A stretch of 64,000 nt of DNA from Furfurilactobacillus rossiae DSM 15814 (GCF_000428925.1 NZ_AUAW01000001.1:124001-188000), one strand, 5' to 3'. Shown: positions 1 to 8,691, numbered from the stretch's first letter. Numbers and translations are program-made. Notes: generated from the letters alone by a model not told the origin.

Positions 1-10
1 ATTGAAGAGA

Positions 11-125
11 GCGGGACATAACACGTTTTGGCTTTCTCAGGTAACGCGAATAAGGCATTCATGGGTGTTTTTCCCATGAATGCCTTATTCGTGTTAGATG
101 AGCAAAAGTCAGTGTTATGTCCCGC
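11..125. repeat. Long interrupted inverted repeat (hairpin element)
   Basis: A nested dyad. The outer arms GCGGGACATAACAC (11-24) and GTGTTATGTCCCGC (112-125) are perfect complements. The inner arms at 42-65 and 73-96 pair over 24 bases with one G-U position around a 7-base TGTTTTT loop. The segments between the arms pair only partly. A third GTTATGTCCC copy lies at 210-219. The structure resembles the intergenic hairpin repeats carrying a GGGACA core that occur in Firmicutes, and it may act as a terminator for the gene left of the window. That likeness is from memory and was not searched. Confidence 0.7.
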
Positions 126-132
126 GTTTGCG

Positions 133-178
133 GCAATTTTTCATCCGCATGACCCTTTGCGGTTGAAGAAAAATTGCC
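133..178. repeat. Second hairpin in the left intergenic block
   Basis: Arms GGCAATTTTTC (133-143) and GAAAAATTGCC (168-178) are complementary, with an inner CCGCA/TGCGG pairing around TGACCCTT. It sits directly behind the longer dyad at 11-125, so the two form one structured block before the first gene. Confidence 0.6.
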
Positions 179-255
179 TGTTGACGTTTCATTAGAAATT
201 GAGTTGAGGCGTTATGTCCCAGTTTCTTTTTTGTTTTAGTTATTACTGGTTTAAC

Positions 256-284
256 TTGTGCCCGTAGAGAATTCGGGTTACGAT
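256..284 (+). promoter_or_regulatory. Putative promoter of the HPRT-like gene
   Basis: TTGTGC (256-261) and TACGAT (279-284) are separated by 17 bases. The match to the sigma-A consensus is moderate. It lies between the hairpin block and the first gene. Confidence 0.35.
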
Positions 285-350
285 ATCGTCACCACAATTG
301 AATATTAAACAGTCTTTGTAACGAGTGAGACACTCAGAAAGGATCTAATT

Positions 351-914
351 GTGAACAACGAATCTCTGAAAACGCTACTCGATGACCATATTGGTCAAAT
401 TTTTGCGACACCTGATCAAATTGAGGTGATGGCGTCTGCTGTTGCTAAACAGATCAGTGAAAAAAATAAGACAACAAATCCACTGCTTATTGGTGTGATG
501 AAAGGCGCTGCTCAGTGGACAATTGCTGTCAGTCAACGGCTGTCGATTCCCTCTGATCTCGATTTTGTTTCTGTCACTAGCTATAGTGGCGAACAGCAGA
601 GCGAGCCAGTAATGTTGCAGAAACCGACTATTTCGTTCACAGGTCGCCATATCGTCTTATTGGATGAAATTATTGATACGGGAAATACCTTGTCTTTTCT
701 AAAACGTTGGTTATTAGCTCAAGGTGCCAGAAGTGTTGAAATAGCGGTTATGGCTGACAAACCGATGACGCGCGTGACACCAGTTCAGATTGATTACCTT
801 GGCCTTACGGTGCCTAACGTGTGGCTGGTCGGATTTGGCATGGACTTAAACGGAGCGTACCGTAATCTGCCGGCAATAGCCGAGTATGTTAAAAATCCAG
901 TTTTGAAGCAGTAG
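351..914 (+). CDS. Hypoxanthine phosphoribosyltransferase-like protein
   Basis: This is a cytosolic type I phosphoribosyltransferase, expected to make IMP/GMP from hypoxanthine/guanine and PRPP in purine salvage. The PRPP-binding signature VLLDEIIDTGNTL is at residues 102-114, the flexible-loop SYSG at 77-80, and a C-terminal VGFGMDLNGAYRNLP block is the usual HPRT end motif. At 187 residues the length is normal. The start is a GTG preceded by GAAAGGAT. Lactobacilli usually carry a main hpt beside tilS/ftsH. This copy lies elsewhere and its motifs are somewhat divergent, so it may be a paralogue with shifted base preference. That last point is inference. Confidence 0.8.
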   Translation: MNNESLKTLLDDHIGQIFATPDQIEVMASAVAKQISEKNKTTNPLLIGVMKGAAQWTIAVSQRLSIPSDLDFVSVTSYSGEQQSEPVMLQKPTISFTGRHIVLLDEIIDTGNTLSFLKRWLLAQGARSVEIAVMADKPMTRVTPVQIDYLGLTVPNVWLVGFGMDLNGAYRNLPAIAEYVKNPVLKQ

Positions 915-942
915 CTAGATGGATTTGTTACGCTTTTGTTCG

Positions 943-963
943 CAGAATATTATTAATATTCTG
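943..963. repeat. Short perfect dyad upstream of pseudouridine synthase gene
   Basis: Arms CAGAATATT and AATATTCTG flank a 3-base centre. There is no T-run, so a terminator is doubtful. It could be a weak operator or chance AT-rich symmetry. Confidence 0.35.
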
Positions 964-1006
964 AATTGTATAGTAGAAACACACTAGAAAGCGGGTTAGC
1001 AAAACA

Positions 1007-1906
1007 TTGAAATTTAGTTGGCGTTCAGCTGCAACTTATGTCAGCGTCAAACAATTTTTGTTTGCACAAGGAATCAGCCATAATTTATGGACTCGTCAGC
1101 GGCATCTTGGAGGCAAGATAACGTTGAATCAGCAAATCACTCAGCCGGATCATTCAGTTGCTATTGGTGATGTTGTCACCTTGTCGTTGCCCAACGAGAC
1201 CAGTGACGCGAACATTGCTGTCGATGAGGAACCAATCGATATTTTGATGGCTGATGAAAATTGGCTGGTAGTCAATAAAAGCGCAGGCGTCAATGCTGTT
1301 CCTGGACCAAGTGATCAGCAAACAACGATGGTTAACCGCATCAAAGGTTGGCTCGTGGCTAATAACGCTGATAATTTAGTGCCACATTTAATCACCCGGT
1401 TAGATCGTGATACAAGCGGGATCATGTTGGTGGCACGTAATGGCATTGTTCAGGGAATGATTGCCCCTCAAGTAGATCAGCACACAATGCGAAAAACATA
1501 CCTCGCACTGGTGGAAGGAAGATTTGAGAATGACCACGGTGTTATTGACAGTCCAATTGGACGAGTGGATGGACAGGTTGCTAGGGCGATAACTTCAAAT
1601 GGACAATCTGCAATTACTGAATATAACGTGTTAGAACAGTTTGAAAATATCGCATTAGTTGAATTAAATTTAAAAACAGGACGGACTCATCAGATTAGAG
1701 TACACATGCAGAGTATTGGTCATCCACTACTCGGTGATCGTTTATATGGTGGATCGCTTAAGTTAATGCAACGACAGGCATTGCATGCATGGCAATTATC
1801 ATTTACAGATCCTGTTACTCAACAGCGACAGACCTACACTGTACCATTACCTGAGGATATGCAGGCGGTGGTGAATCATTTGCGTGATTCGAAACCGGTG
1901 GAATAA
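1007..1906 (+). CDS. RluA/RluD-family RNA pseudouridine synthase
   Basis: This enzyme isomerises uridine to pseudouridine in rRNA or tRNA. The family signature RLDRDTSG is at residues 131-138, with the catalytic Asp expected at 133. It is followed by the later motifs KTGRTHQIRVHM and HPLLGDRLYGG. The first 60 residues are a shortened S4-like N-terminal part. The 299-residue length is normal for RluD-type paralogues. The start is TTG at 1007, with only a weak ribosome binding site (AGAAAGCGGG), so translation may be low. The exact target base cannot be told from sequence. Confidence 0.88.
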   Translation: MKFSWRSAATYVSVKQFLFAQGISHNLWTRQRHLGGKITLNQQITQPDHSVAIGDVVTLSLPNETSDANIAVDEEPIDILMADENWLVVNKSAGVNAVPGPSDQQTTMVNRIKGWLVANNADNLVPHLITRLDRDTSGIMLVARNGIVQGMIAPQVDQHTMRKTYLALVEGRFENDHGVIDSPIGRVDGQVARAITSNGQSAITEYNVLEQFENIALVELNLKTGRTHQIRVHMQSIGHPLLGDRLYGGSLKLMQRQALHAWQLSFTDPVTQQRQTYTVPLPEDMQAVVNHLRDSKPVE

Positions 1907-1924
1907 GCATTTTTAAGTGCTTTC

Positions 1925-1933
1925 TGGTATAAT
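1925..1933 (+). promoter_or_regulatory. Extended -10 promoter for the yqeG-yqeH cluster
   Basis: TGGTATAAT is a perfect extended -10 element 50 bases before yqeG. No good -35 is visible. It lies just after the stop codon of the pseudouridine synthase and probably drives the long downstream cluster. Confidence 0.55.
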
Positions 1934-1981
1934 GATTTAGATAATTTTGTGCTAAAAATAGTCAGAAGCAAGGAGCTTTAA

Positions 1982-2509
1982 ATGATCGCCAATTTCAAAC
2001 CAACTTGGATGATTTCAGCAATATATAATGTTTCGCCAGAACAATTAAAGGCAGCGGGCATTCGTGTTATTTTGACAGATTTAGATAATACGTTGATTGC
2101 TTGGAATAATCCGGATGGAACGCCGCAGTTACGACGGTGGATCCAAACGATGCATGCAAATAATATTCGCATTGTAGTCGTTTCAAATAACAGTGCTGCT
2201 CGCATCTCACGAGCAGTCACGCCCTTAGGGCTTGAATTCGTTTCACGTTCACTAAAACCATTAACGCGCGGTATTCGTCAGGCGCAACGGCGGCTCTCAT
2301 TGAGTAATAGTGAAGTTGTGATGGTTGGTGATCAGCTGATGACAGACATGTGGGCGGCAAATAATGCGCATGTGCGGAGTATTTTAGTGAAGCCGCTGAT
2401 TGAGACGGACAAATGGGATACACGAATTAACCGCTTCTTTGAGCGATTTGTGATGCAACGGTTACGCCGTGTTTATCCGACGATGACATGGCAGGAGGAT
2501 TTACGATGA
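1982..2509 (+). CDS. yqeG: YqeG-family HAD phosphatase
   Basis: This is a HAD superfamily subclass IIIA phosphatase of the YqeG family, 175 residues. HAD motif I, DLDNTL, is at residues 33-38, motif II sits in VVVSNNS, and motif IV in VMVGDQLMTD. The family almost always precedes yqeH in Firmicutes, as here. The stop overlaps the yqeH start (ATGA), so translation is coupled. The substrate is unknown. Some relatives dephosphorylate phosphatidylglycerophosphate, but that role is not shown here. Confidence 0.9.
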   Translation: MIANFKPTWMISAIYNVSPEQLKAAGIRVILTDLDNTLIAWNNPDGTPQLRRWIQTMHANNIRIVVVSNNSAARISRAVTPLGLEFVSRSLKPLTRGIRQAQRRLSLSNSEVVMVGDQLMTDMWAANNAHVRSILVKPLIETDKWDTRINRFFERFVMQRLRRVYPTMTWQEDLR

Positions 2510-3651
2510 GTGAAGCAGTAACGAATGAAACGTCAGAGCCACTGTACTGCATTGGCTGTGGAGCCAAGATTCAAACAACAGATTCCACTGCCGTTGGCTA
2601 TACACCTCAATCGGCTTTAAAAAAAGGACTTGAAAACGGTGAATTGTATTGCCAGCGTTGTTTTCGTTTACGTCATTACAACGAAATCGTGCCAGTGTCA
2701 TTAACAGATGACGATTTTCGACGGTTACTGGCACAGATTCGAGATGCCAACGCCCTAATCGTCTATGTTGTTGATATTTTTGACTTTAATGGCAGTATGA
2801 TTCCTGGATTACATCGTTTTGTTGGTGATAATCCAATTCTACTAGTTGGTAATAAAGAAGATGTTTTGCCACGTTCGCTTAAACGAAGCAAACTGACTGA
2901 TTGGGTACGTCAGCAGGCTAATGCCAACGGGTTGCGACCACTGGCCACGACGCTACTGAGTGCAAAAAATGGCCGTGACGTGGATGACCTGTTGACGTTG
3001 ATTGATAAATACCGTGGTGATCGTGACGTTTATGTTGTAGGCGTGACTAACGTTGGTAAGTCGACGTTGATTAACCAGATTTTAAAACAAAACTCTGGTG
3101 TCGCTGATCTGATCACAACGTCACGTTTCCCTGGCACAACGCTAGACAAGATTGAAATTCCACTTGGAGAAGATCATGTCTTAGTTGACACACCAGGAAT
3201 TATTCATCCTGAACAGATGGCGCATTTTCTAAGTGCAGGGGCTTTAAAGTATGTCGCCCCACAAAAGGAAATCAAGCCACGTGTTTATCAGCTACAAGGT
3301 GAACAAACGTTGTTCATGGGCGCAGTAGCAAGGTTTGATTTATTGTCTGCAACAACAGATAGTCGGACAACCGGTGTTAGTGCCTATTTCGAGAACAATC
3401 TGATGATCCATCGAACAAAATTGACGCACGCAGATGATTTTTATCGTGATCACGCTGGTGAGATACTCACGCCACCTTCCCAGGATGAGTTGGCAGATCT
3501 ACCTGAATTGGCAAGACACGAATTTCGCACAACGGAGAAAAGTGATCTCGTTATTGAAGGATTGGGCTGGGTAACAGTTCCCGCCAATGTAACGATTGCT
3601 GGCTGGGCACCAAAGGGTGTCAACGTCTTGTTAAGGCGCGCAATGATTTAA
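2506..3651 (+). CDS. yqeH: Ribosome biogenesis GTPase YqeH
   Basis: This circularly permuted GTPase is needed for 30S subunit assembly. An N-terminal four-cysteine zinc finger (C15, C18, C49, C52) comes first. The G motifs then run in permuted order: NKED 116-119, SAKN 152-155, GVTNVGKST 179-187 and DTPG 228-231. A C-terminal RNA-binding region follows. An upstream ATG at 2488 exists, but the one at 2506 has a perfect AGGAGG (2493-2498) seven bases away and overlaps the yqeG stop, so it is chosen. The 381-residue product fits the family. Confidence 0.95.
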   Translation: MSEAVTNETSEPLYCIGCGAKIQTTDSTAVGYTPQSALKKGLENGELYCQRCFRLRHYNEIVPVSLTDDDFRRLLAQIRDANALIVYVVDIFDFNGSMIPGLHRFVGDNPILLVGNKEDVLPRSLKRSKLTDWVRQQANANGLRPLATTLLSAKNGRDVDDLLTLIDKYRGDRDVYVVGVTNVGKSTLINQILKQNSGVADLITTSRFPGTTLDKIEIPLGEDHVLVDTPGIIHPEQMAHFLSAGALKYVAPQKEIKPRVYQLQGEQTLFMGAVARFDLLSATTDSRTTGVSAYFENNLMIHRTKLTHADDFYRDHAGEILTPPSQDELADLPELARHEFRTTEKSDLVIEGLGWVTVPANVTIAGWAPKGVNVLLRRAMI

Positions 3652-3668
3652 AACGGGAGAGACATTAT

Positions 3669-3983
3669 ATGGATTTAAAAGGTAAACAAAAACATTTTTT
3701 ACGTTCTGAAGCACATTCACTACGTCCACTGTTTTCGGTGGGAAAGAATGGCTTGACAGAAACGTGGTTAGACCAATTAACTGGGGCCTTGGAGAAACGT
3801 GAACTTATAAAGGTGAACTTGTTACAAAGTGCAGATGCAACTGTCGCGGAGGCAAAGACCTTTATTGAAAAAAATCCGCGGATTACTGTAGTCCAAACAA
3901 TCGGTCATACGCTGGTGTTGTTTATGCCTGCAACGGATCCAGATAATCAACGGTTATCGAAAAAGGTTGCAGCATTGGTTTAG
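3669..3983 (+). CDS. yhbY: YhbY-type RNA-binding protein
   Basis: A 104-residue CRS1/YhbY (CRM) domain protein that binds pre-50S or pre-30S particles. The N-terminal block with KGKQKHFLRSEAH and the GKNGLTE loop (family GxxG) are visible. It follows yqeH by 17 bases behind a GGGAGA ribosome binding site, matching the conserved yqeH-yhbY-nadD order. Confidence 0.93.
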   Translation: MDLKGKQKHFLRSEAHSLRPLFSVGKNGLTETWLDQLTGALEKRELIKVNLLQSADATVAEAKTFIEKNPRITVVQTIGHTLVLFMPATDPDNQRLSKKVAALV

Positions 3984-4020
3984 TGTTAGGGTAAACACGT
4001 GAAATAAGTAGGGATAGACA

Positions 4021-4662
4021 ATGATTACATCGACGTTAACGACTAAACAAACGGGCACTCAAGTGATGACAGAAATGGTCACAGAAATGCCTAAACAACG
4101 GGTAGGTATTTTGGGTGGGACTTTTAATCCGCCACACCTAGGTCATCTTATTATTGCGGATCAAGTGGGTAAGCAATTGGGATTAAATAAGGTTCTTTTT
4201 ATGCCCAATGCTCAGCCTCCGCATATTGACCCTAAACTTGCAATTGATCCTTTGCTACGGGCAAGAATGGTTCGTCGTGCTATTTTCGGAAACCCATTGT
4301 TTGACTTAGAGATGAGTGAAATTCAACGTGGCGGCAAAAGCTACACGTATGACACGATGGTGGATTTGAAAACGCGTCATCCTAAAACTGAGTATTACTT
4401 TATTATTGGTGGGGATGAAGTGGCATATCTGCCAAAATGGCATCGTATCGATGAGTTGGCAAAAATAGTAACGTTTGTTGGTGTTGGTCGAGCTGGCTAT
4501 AAGAAGCAAACGCCATATCCAGTCATTTGGGTCGATGTGCCGACAATTGACATAAGTAGTTCAATGATTCGTGATCGTGTCAAACGTGGGCAATCGATTC
4601 GCTACTTAGTTCCAGAGGCAGTTGAAGCATACATTAAGGAGCATCAGTTGTATCATGAGTAA
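4021..4662 (+). CDS. nadD: Nicotinate-nucleotide adenylyltransferase
   Basis: Transfers AMP from ATP to nicotinate mononucleotide, making deamido-NAD in the NAD pathway. The nucleotidyltransferase motif GGTFNPPHLGHL and the C-terminal ISSSMIRDRV (SSTxIR type) are both present. The 213-residue product has about 25 extra N-terminal residues if the ATG at 4021 is used. AGTAGGGA lies upstream of it. An internal ATG at 4066 would give the more compact form. It overlaps the start of yqeK. Confidence 0.95.
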   Translation: MITSTLTTKQTGTQVMTEMVTEMPKQRVGILGGTFNPPHLGHLIIADQVGKQLGLNKVLFMPNAQPPHIDPKLAIDPLLRARMVRRAIFGNPLFDLEMSEIQRGGKSYTYDTMVDLKTRHPKTEYYFIIGGDEVAYLPKWHRIDELAKIVTFVGVGRAGYKKQTPYPVIWVDVPTIDISSSMIRDRVKRGQSIRYLVPEAVEAYIKEHQLYHE

Positions 4663-5272
4663 GGCAATGCGATATCAGCAGCATCTTTATAACGGCACAC
4701 GTGATGAACTGGTTGAAGCCGTTCATCAACAGTTGCGTGACAAACGGTTCAATCATTGTCTGCGCGTAGAACAAACTGCGATTCAGTTAGCAGAGGAAAA
4801 CGGTGTTGATTTGGAAAAGGCTAGTATTGCTGGTCTGGTCCATGATTATGCCAAAGAGCGTAGTGATGAGGCGTTCATCGGCATGATTAAAAAACATCAA
4901 ATGGATCCGGATCTACTGAATTGGGGCAATGCTATTTGGCATGGTATTGTGGGCGCAGAATTTATTCATGATGAGCTCGGCATCGAGGATGAAGATATTT
5001 TAAATGCCGTTCGTTTTCACACCACGGGTGCTGTGGAAATGTCACCATTGGCACAAATTGTTTATATGGCGGATTATATTGAACCCGAACGTGATTTTGA
5101 TGGTGTCGATGAAGCTAGACGAATAACCCACAAAGATTTGCGTGCTGGGGTTGCTTTTCAGACGAAACACACGATGCTGTATTTAGCCGAGAAAAATGCA
5201 CCGATTTATCCAGCAACCTTATTAACGTTTAATCGTTGGGTCGCGCAGAAACAAATGAAGTATAACTATTAA
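4655..5272 (+). CDS. yqeK: YqeK-family HD phosphohydrolase (Ap4A hydrolase)
   Basis: An HD-domain metal-dependent hydrolase. YqeK proteins cleave diadenosine tetraphosphate symmetrically to ADP. The HD signature is in GLVHDYAKE, with later metal ligands in IWHGIVGAEF and in VRFHTTGA. The start at 4655 overlaps the nadD stop by 8 bases. AAGGAG lies 13 bases upstream, which is long but acceptable. A longer reading from 4622 would run inside nadD without a ribosome binding site. The product is about 205 residues. Confidence 0.92.
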   Translation: MSKAMRYQQHLYNGTRDELVEAVHQQLRDKRFNHCLRVEQTAIQLAEENGVDLEKASIAGLVHDYAKERSDEAFIGMIKKHQMDPDLLNWGNAIWHGIVGAEFIHDELGIEDEDILNAVRFHTTGAVEMSPLAQIVYMADYIEPERDFDGVDEARRITHKDLRAGVAFQTKHTMLYLAEKNAPIYPATLLTFNRWVAQKQMKYNY

Positions 5273-5298
5273 TCAATTAAGTGAAATGAGGAACTATT

Positions 5299-5661
5299 TT
5301 GGATAGTAAACAAATGTTGGAAGTGGCCGTAAAGGCTGGAGATGCTAAACGTGCTGAAGATATCGTGGCGCTAGATGTTGAGCAGGTTAGCTTAGTGGCG
5401 GATTATTTTGCCATTATGAACGGGGGTTCTAAACGTCAGGTTCAGGCGATTACCCAGGCTGTTTTGGATGCTGAAAGTGAAGCTGGTGTAACAGTTCGCC
5501 GCGTTGAGGGTAAAGCAGAGGGTACTTGGGTTCTGCTAGATTTCGGCGATATTGTCGTTCATATTTTTCAGGAAGAACAGCGTCATTACTATGATTTAGA
5601 AAAATTATGGTCAGATGCGCCGATGGTTAACCTGACGGATTGGTTGGGCGAAACAGCATGA
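5299..5661 (+). CDS. rsfS: Ribosomal silencing factor RsfS
   Basis: RsfS (Iojap family) binds L14 on the 50S subunit and blocks subunit joining when nutrients are scarce. The 120 residues show the family pattern: the KRAEDIVALDV start, DYFAIMNGGSKRQV, and a C-terminal DIVVHIFQEEQRHYYDLEKLW. The start is TTG with GAGGA six bases upstream. The next ATG (5314) would remove conserved residues. The stop overlaps the following methyltransferase start. Confidence 0.95.
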   Translation: MDSKQMLEVAVKAGDAKRAEDIVALDVEQVSLVADYFAIMNGGSKRQVQAITQAVLDAESEAGVTVRRVEGKAEGTWVLLDFGDIVVHIFQEEQRHYYDLEKLWSDAPMVNLTDWLGETA

Positions 5662-6398
5662 TTTACGGGCAGTTTGCTGATTTTTATGACGAACTGTTTG
5701 ACCCAGCTATGTATGATTCATGGCTGGGTTTTGTGCGTTCCCAAGGAGTCGTGAAGACTGATAGCGTGCTGGATTTAGCGTGCGGTACGGGGCGGTTAGC
5801 AATCAAGATGATTCAGTCGGGTTATCAAGTGGCTGGTCTGGATCTGGCGCCAGAAATGTTGAGTATCGCTGCAAGTAAGGCGCAAGCAGCCGGTGTTGAG
5901 TTGCCGTTGATTCAGGGTGATATGACTGCATTAGGCGACCTTGGCCTGTATAACACAATTACTTGTTTTGACGATTCCCTTTGCTACTTGCCAAATGAAG
6001 ATGAGATGGCGGAGGCGTTCCGCGAGGCTGCTGCGCATTTAACTGACAATGGGCATTATCTTTTTGACGTTATTACACCTCATCAAACAGATGATGTTTA
6101 TCCTGGTTACATGTATAATTTTCACGACGATCATCGTGCATTCATGTGGACTAGTTACGAAGGCGATGCTGAACATCAAGTCGAACATGATTTGAACTTT
6201 TTCATTTGGAATGAATCGATTAAGGGTTATGACCACCATGCTGAGCTACACGTGGAAAGAACGTATCCACTGGCAACATATCGACGATTGCTGACCCAGG
6301 CAGGCTTTGATCAAATTCAGGTGTTTGCTGACTTTGGGAAAGCTGAACCGGACGCGGACACAACGCGTTGGTTCTTTGACTGTCGACGGGAAGGATGA
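5658..6398 (+). CDS. SAM-dependent class I methyltransferase (YqeM-like)
   Basis: A cytosolic methyltransferase with motif I LDLACGTGRLAI and a later DLAPEMLSIA acidic strand. It corresponds in position and length (246 residues) to YqeM, which follows rsfS in many Firmicutes. The ATG at 5658 overlaps the rsfS stop (ATGA). The substrate is unknown. Confidence 0.88.
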   Translation: MIYGQFADFYDELFDPAMYDSWLGFVRSQGVVKTDSVLDLACGTGRLAIKMIQSGYQVAGLDLAPEMLSIAASKAQAAGVELPLIQGDMTALGDLGLYNTITCFDDSLCYLPNEDEMAEAFREAAAHLTDNGHYLFDVITPHQTDDVYPGYMYNFHDDHRAFMWTSYEGDAEHQVEHDLNFFIWNESIKGYDHHAELHVERTYPLATYRRLLTQAGFDQIQVFADFGKAEPDADTTRWFFDCRREG

Positions 6399-6402
6399 CA
6401 CT

Positions 6403-7551
6403 ATGCAGGCAGTAGGTGTTGTGGCGGAGTATAATCCATTTCATAATGGTCATCGCTATCATTTACAGCGAGCGCGCGCGGTTACGGGCGCTGACGTTGT
6501 TATTGCTGTCATGAGCGGCAATTTTGTTCAGCGCGGTGAAGCAGCCATATTCAATAAGTGGCAACGAGCATCGGAGGCACTTCACAATGGGGCTGATCTC
6601 GTGGTGGAATTGCCATTTCACTGGGCCGTTCAGCCGGCTCACTTGTTTGCACAAGGGGCTTTGTTGTTGTTGTCTGCTATGCAAGTGCCAACGCTGGTCT
6701 TTGGTGCTGAACATGAGCAAACGGACTTTGCGGCGTTAGCTCATGCGACAGTCAATGATTCGCAGGCGTTTAAGACGTTTAACGAAACTTATGCCACGTT
6801 ATTTAACGCACAATTAGAATCACAAACTGGATTTCGTCTGGATCAACCCAACGATATTCTTGGCTATGGTTACGCAGTTGCGAACTCGAAACTATCGTCG
6901 CCATTAAGGTTAGTACCGGTCGCAAGAGTTGGTAGTGAGTATCATGATGTCCAAATGAATCCACGGGGCTTTTCGAGTGCAACTGCCATCAGACAGACCG
7001 TTCTCGGTCATCAGCGCGGTGTTAATGTGGCAGCAAACGTGCCTTCCGAGACATTTGCTGATATTCGTCACCTGACGCCATTGAAAGGGTGGTCGCCAAA
7101 GATGTGGGCCTTGTTACGACATACGTTATTGATGATGCCAATCGCGTCTTTACACCAAATTTATCAAATGTCTGAAGGTCTAGATTACCGTTTAAAAGAA
7201 GCCGCAGAAACGCAGGCAAACTGGGACGATTTTTTAGCCGCGATTAAGACAAAACGATATACCTATTCACGGTTACAACGTGTTTGTTTATATGCCTTAG
7301 TCCACGCGCTTGATGACGAAATGATTCCCGGACAAACAGACTACTTACGGTTACTTGGCTTTACGTCAGCCGGTCAACAGTATTTAAACGCACACAAGAA
7401 AACGTTTGGGTTGCCCATCGTAACTAGGTTTGACCAGACTTTGAAAAAAACGACATTAAATTTAGACTATCGTGCCGGCATGTTGTATGAAATGCTATCA
7501 GGGCAGGCGCAGGACTTCCGTCATGACCCGATTCGAATAGACAACAAATAG
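6403..7551 (+). CDS. tmcAL: tRNA(Met) cytidine acetate ligase
   Basis: TmcAL (YlbM family) uses ATP and acetate to make N4-acetylcytidine at the wobble base of elongator tRNA-Met. The N-terminal nucleotidyltransferase motif VAEYNPFHNGHRYHL and the MSGNFVQRGEAAI block are intact. The ATG at 6403 is chosen because GGGAAGGA precedes it and the family begins here. An in-frame extension upstream to 6307 lies inside the methyltransferase gene. The 382-residue length is typical. Confidence 0.93.
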   Translation: MQAVGVVAEYNPFHNGHRYHLQRARAVTGADVVIAVMSGNFVQRGEAAIFNKWQRASEALHNGADLVVELPFHWAVQPAHLFAQGALLLLSAMQVPTLVFGAEHEQTDFAALAHATVNDSQAFKTFNETYATLFNAQLESQTGFRLDQPNDILGYGYAVANSKLSSPLRLVPVARVGSEYHDVQMNPRGFSSATAIRQTVLGHQRGVNVAANVPSETFADIRHLTPLKGWSPKMWALLRHTLLMMPIASLHQIYQMSEGLDYRLKEAAETQANWDDFLAAIKTKRYTYSRLQRVCLYALVHALDDEMIPGQTDYLRLLGFTSAGQQYLNAHKKTFGLPIVTRFDQTLKKTTLNLDYRAGMLYEMLSGQAQDFRHDPIRIDNK

Positions 7552-7578
7552 AATCATTTGGCTGTCAAGGATTTTACG

Positions 7579-7607
7579 TTGACATTGTATTAATGCGCCG
7601 GTATAAT
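7579..7607 (+). promoter_or_regulatory. Strong sigma-A promoter of yceD-rpmF
   Basis: TTGACA (7579-7584) and TATAAT (7602-7607) match consensus perfectly with 17-base spacing, about 30 bases before yceD. This fits high expression of a ribosomal protein operon. Confidence 0.9.
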
Positions 7608-7635
7608 AAAATTCGTTGCATTAGGAGGTTTATCG

Positions 7636-8187
7636 ATGAAATGGTCGCTCAAAGAGCTTGAAAAGTATCGTAATGAGCCACTGCGGATCGACGAAACTTT
7701 AGATGTGAAAGTGAAGATGCTTGATCGGTTCGCTGATCGGGTTATCGACATCGATCCCGTTAAAGTGGTTGGAACCGTTATGGTTGATCGTGACGATGTT
7801 CTACTAGATGTCAAGGTTAGCGGTAAAGCTGTTGTGCCTTCGAGTCGTTCGTTGGCACCGGTGGATTTTCCGTTTGACTTTGACATGAACGAGATTTACA
7901 TCACGGAAGAGAGTCACTTTGATCGCTATGAGGAAAACGAAACGGTTTTACTCTTGGAGACTCAAACTGTTGACTTAGATGAGGGTGTGATTGACAATAT
8001 CATTGCCCAAATTCCTATGCAAATTCTAACTGAGTCAGAACGTAATGGTCAGGATATGCCAACTGGCAATGGTTGGGAAGTTATTTCCGAAGACGATTAC
8101 ACGGCTGAACAGGAAGAAAATCAACCCATTGATCCACGTCTCGCTAAGTTAAAGGGATTGTTCCCTGATCAGGACCAAGACCGGTAG
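7636..8187 (+). CDS. yceD: YceD-family (DUF177) protein
   Basis: A 183-residue member of the DUF177/YceD family, which is nearly always encoded directly before rpmF and is implicated in large rRNA/50S metabolism. The acidic C-terminal part with DPRLAKLKGLF is the usual family end. AGGAGG lies at 7623-7628. It shares the consensus promoter upstream with rpmF. Confidence 0.9.
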   Translation: MKWSLKELEKYRNEPLRIDETLDVKVKMLDRFADRVIDIDPVKVVGTVMVDRDDVLLDVKVSGKAVVPSSRSLAPVDFPFDFDMNEIYITEESHFDRYEENETVLLLETQTVDLDEGVIDNIIAQIPMQILTESERNGQDMPTGNGWEVISEDDYTAEQEENQPIDPRLAKLKGLFPDQDQDR

Positions 8188-8251
8188 GATGGCTTAGCAG
8201 ATTTTAAAAACACATGTGTGGATAAAATCATTCAAGGAGGTGCTCGTTCAC

Positions 8252-8437
8252 ATGGCTGTACCAGCACGGAAAACATCTAAAGAAAAGAAGTTGAAGCGTC
8301 GGGGTCACATCAAATTAGCAACGCCTAATTTGGCTCCATGCCCAAACTGTGGTGAATTACGTATGTCACATCGTGTCTGCCCTAGTTGCGGATACTACGA
8401 TGGCAAGCAAGTCGTTAAGACTGCTAACAACGCTTAA
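8252..8437 (+). CDS. rpmF: 50S ribosomal protein L32
   Basis: A 61-residue L32. It starts with [10 protein letters not shown] and has a four-cysteine zinc ribbon (CPNC and CPSC), so it is the zinc-binding C+ form. AAGGAGG precedes the ATG at 8252. An in-frame upstream ATG (8216) would add a non-conserved extension before that ribosome binding site and is rejected. Confidence 0.97.
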   Translation: MAVPARKTSKEKKLKRRGHIKLATPNLAPCPNCGELRMSHRVCPSCGYYDGKQVVKTANNA

Positions 8438-8450
8438 TTCATGATTGAAA

Positions 8451-8486
8451 ACATCTGAGAGGCCTAGGCTCTCAGGTGTTTTTTTC
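8451..8486 (+). terminator. Rho-independent terminator after rpmF
   Basis: Arms ACATCTGAGAG (8451-8461) and CTCTCAGGTGT (8469-8479), one G-U pair, are followed by seven T's. Confidence 0.9.
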
Positions 8487-8650
8487 TCGATTTTTTATCA
8501 ATCAGTTTAAAAGGCTCACTTTATGTTGAAGCCACGGGGAAAAGATGACAATACAACACCGTTTAGGTTGATGTTTTACTGGCATTAAATATTAGTGGTG
8601 ATGTGGATTTGATTCCTACTTTTGGGTCGAAAACACTGTAGCAATTACGG

Positions 8651-8656
8651 TATAAT
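8651..8656 (+). promoter_or_regulatory. -10 element before TauE-like permease
   Basis: TATAAT stands 36 bases before the permease start. No clear -35 is visible. The rest of the 8487-8691 gap shows no other feature. Confidence 0.4.
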
Positions 8657-8691
8657 CATTGCTTGTAATCTTTATGAACGGAGTGTAATCC

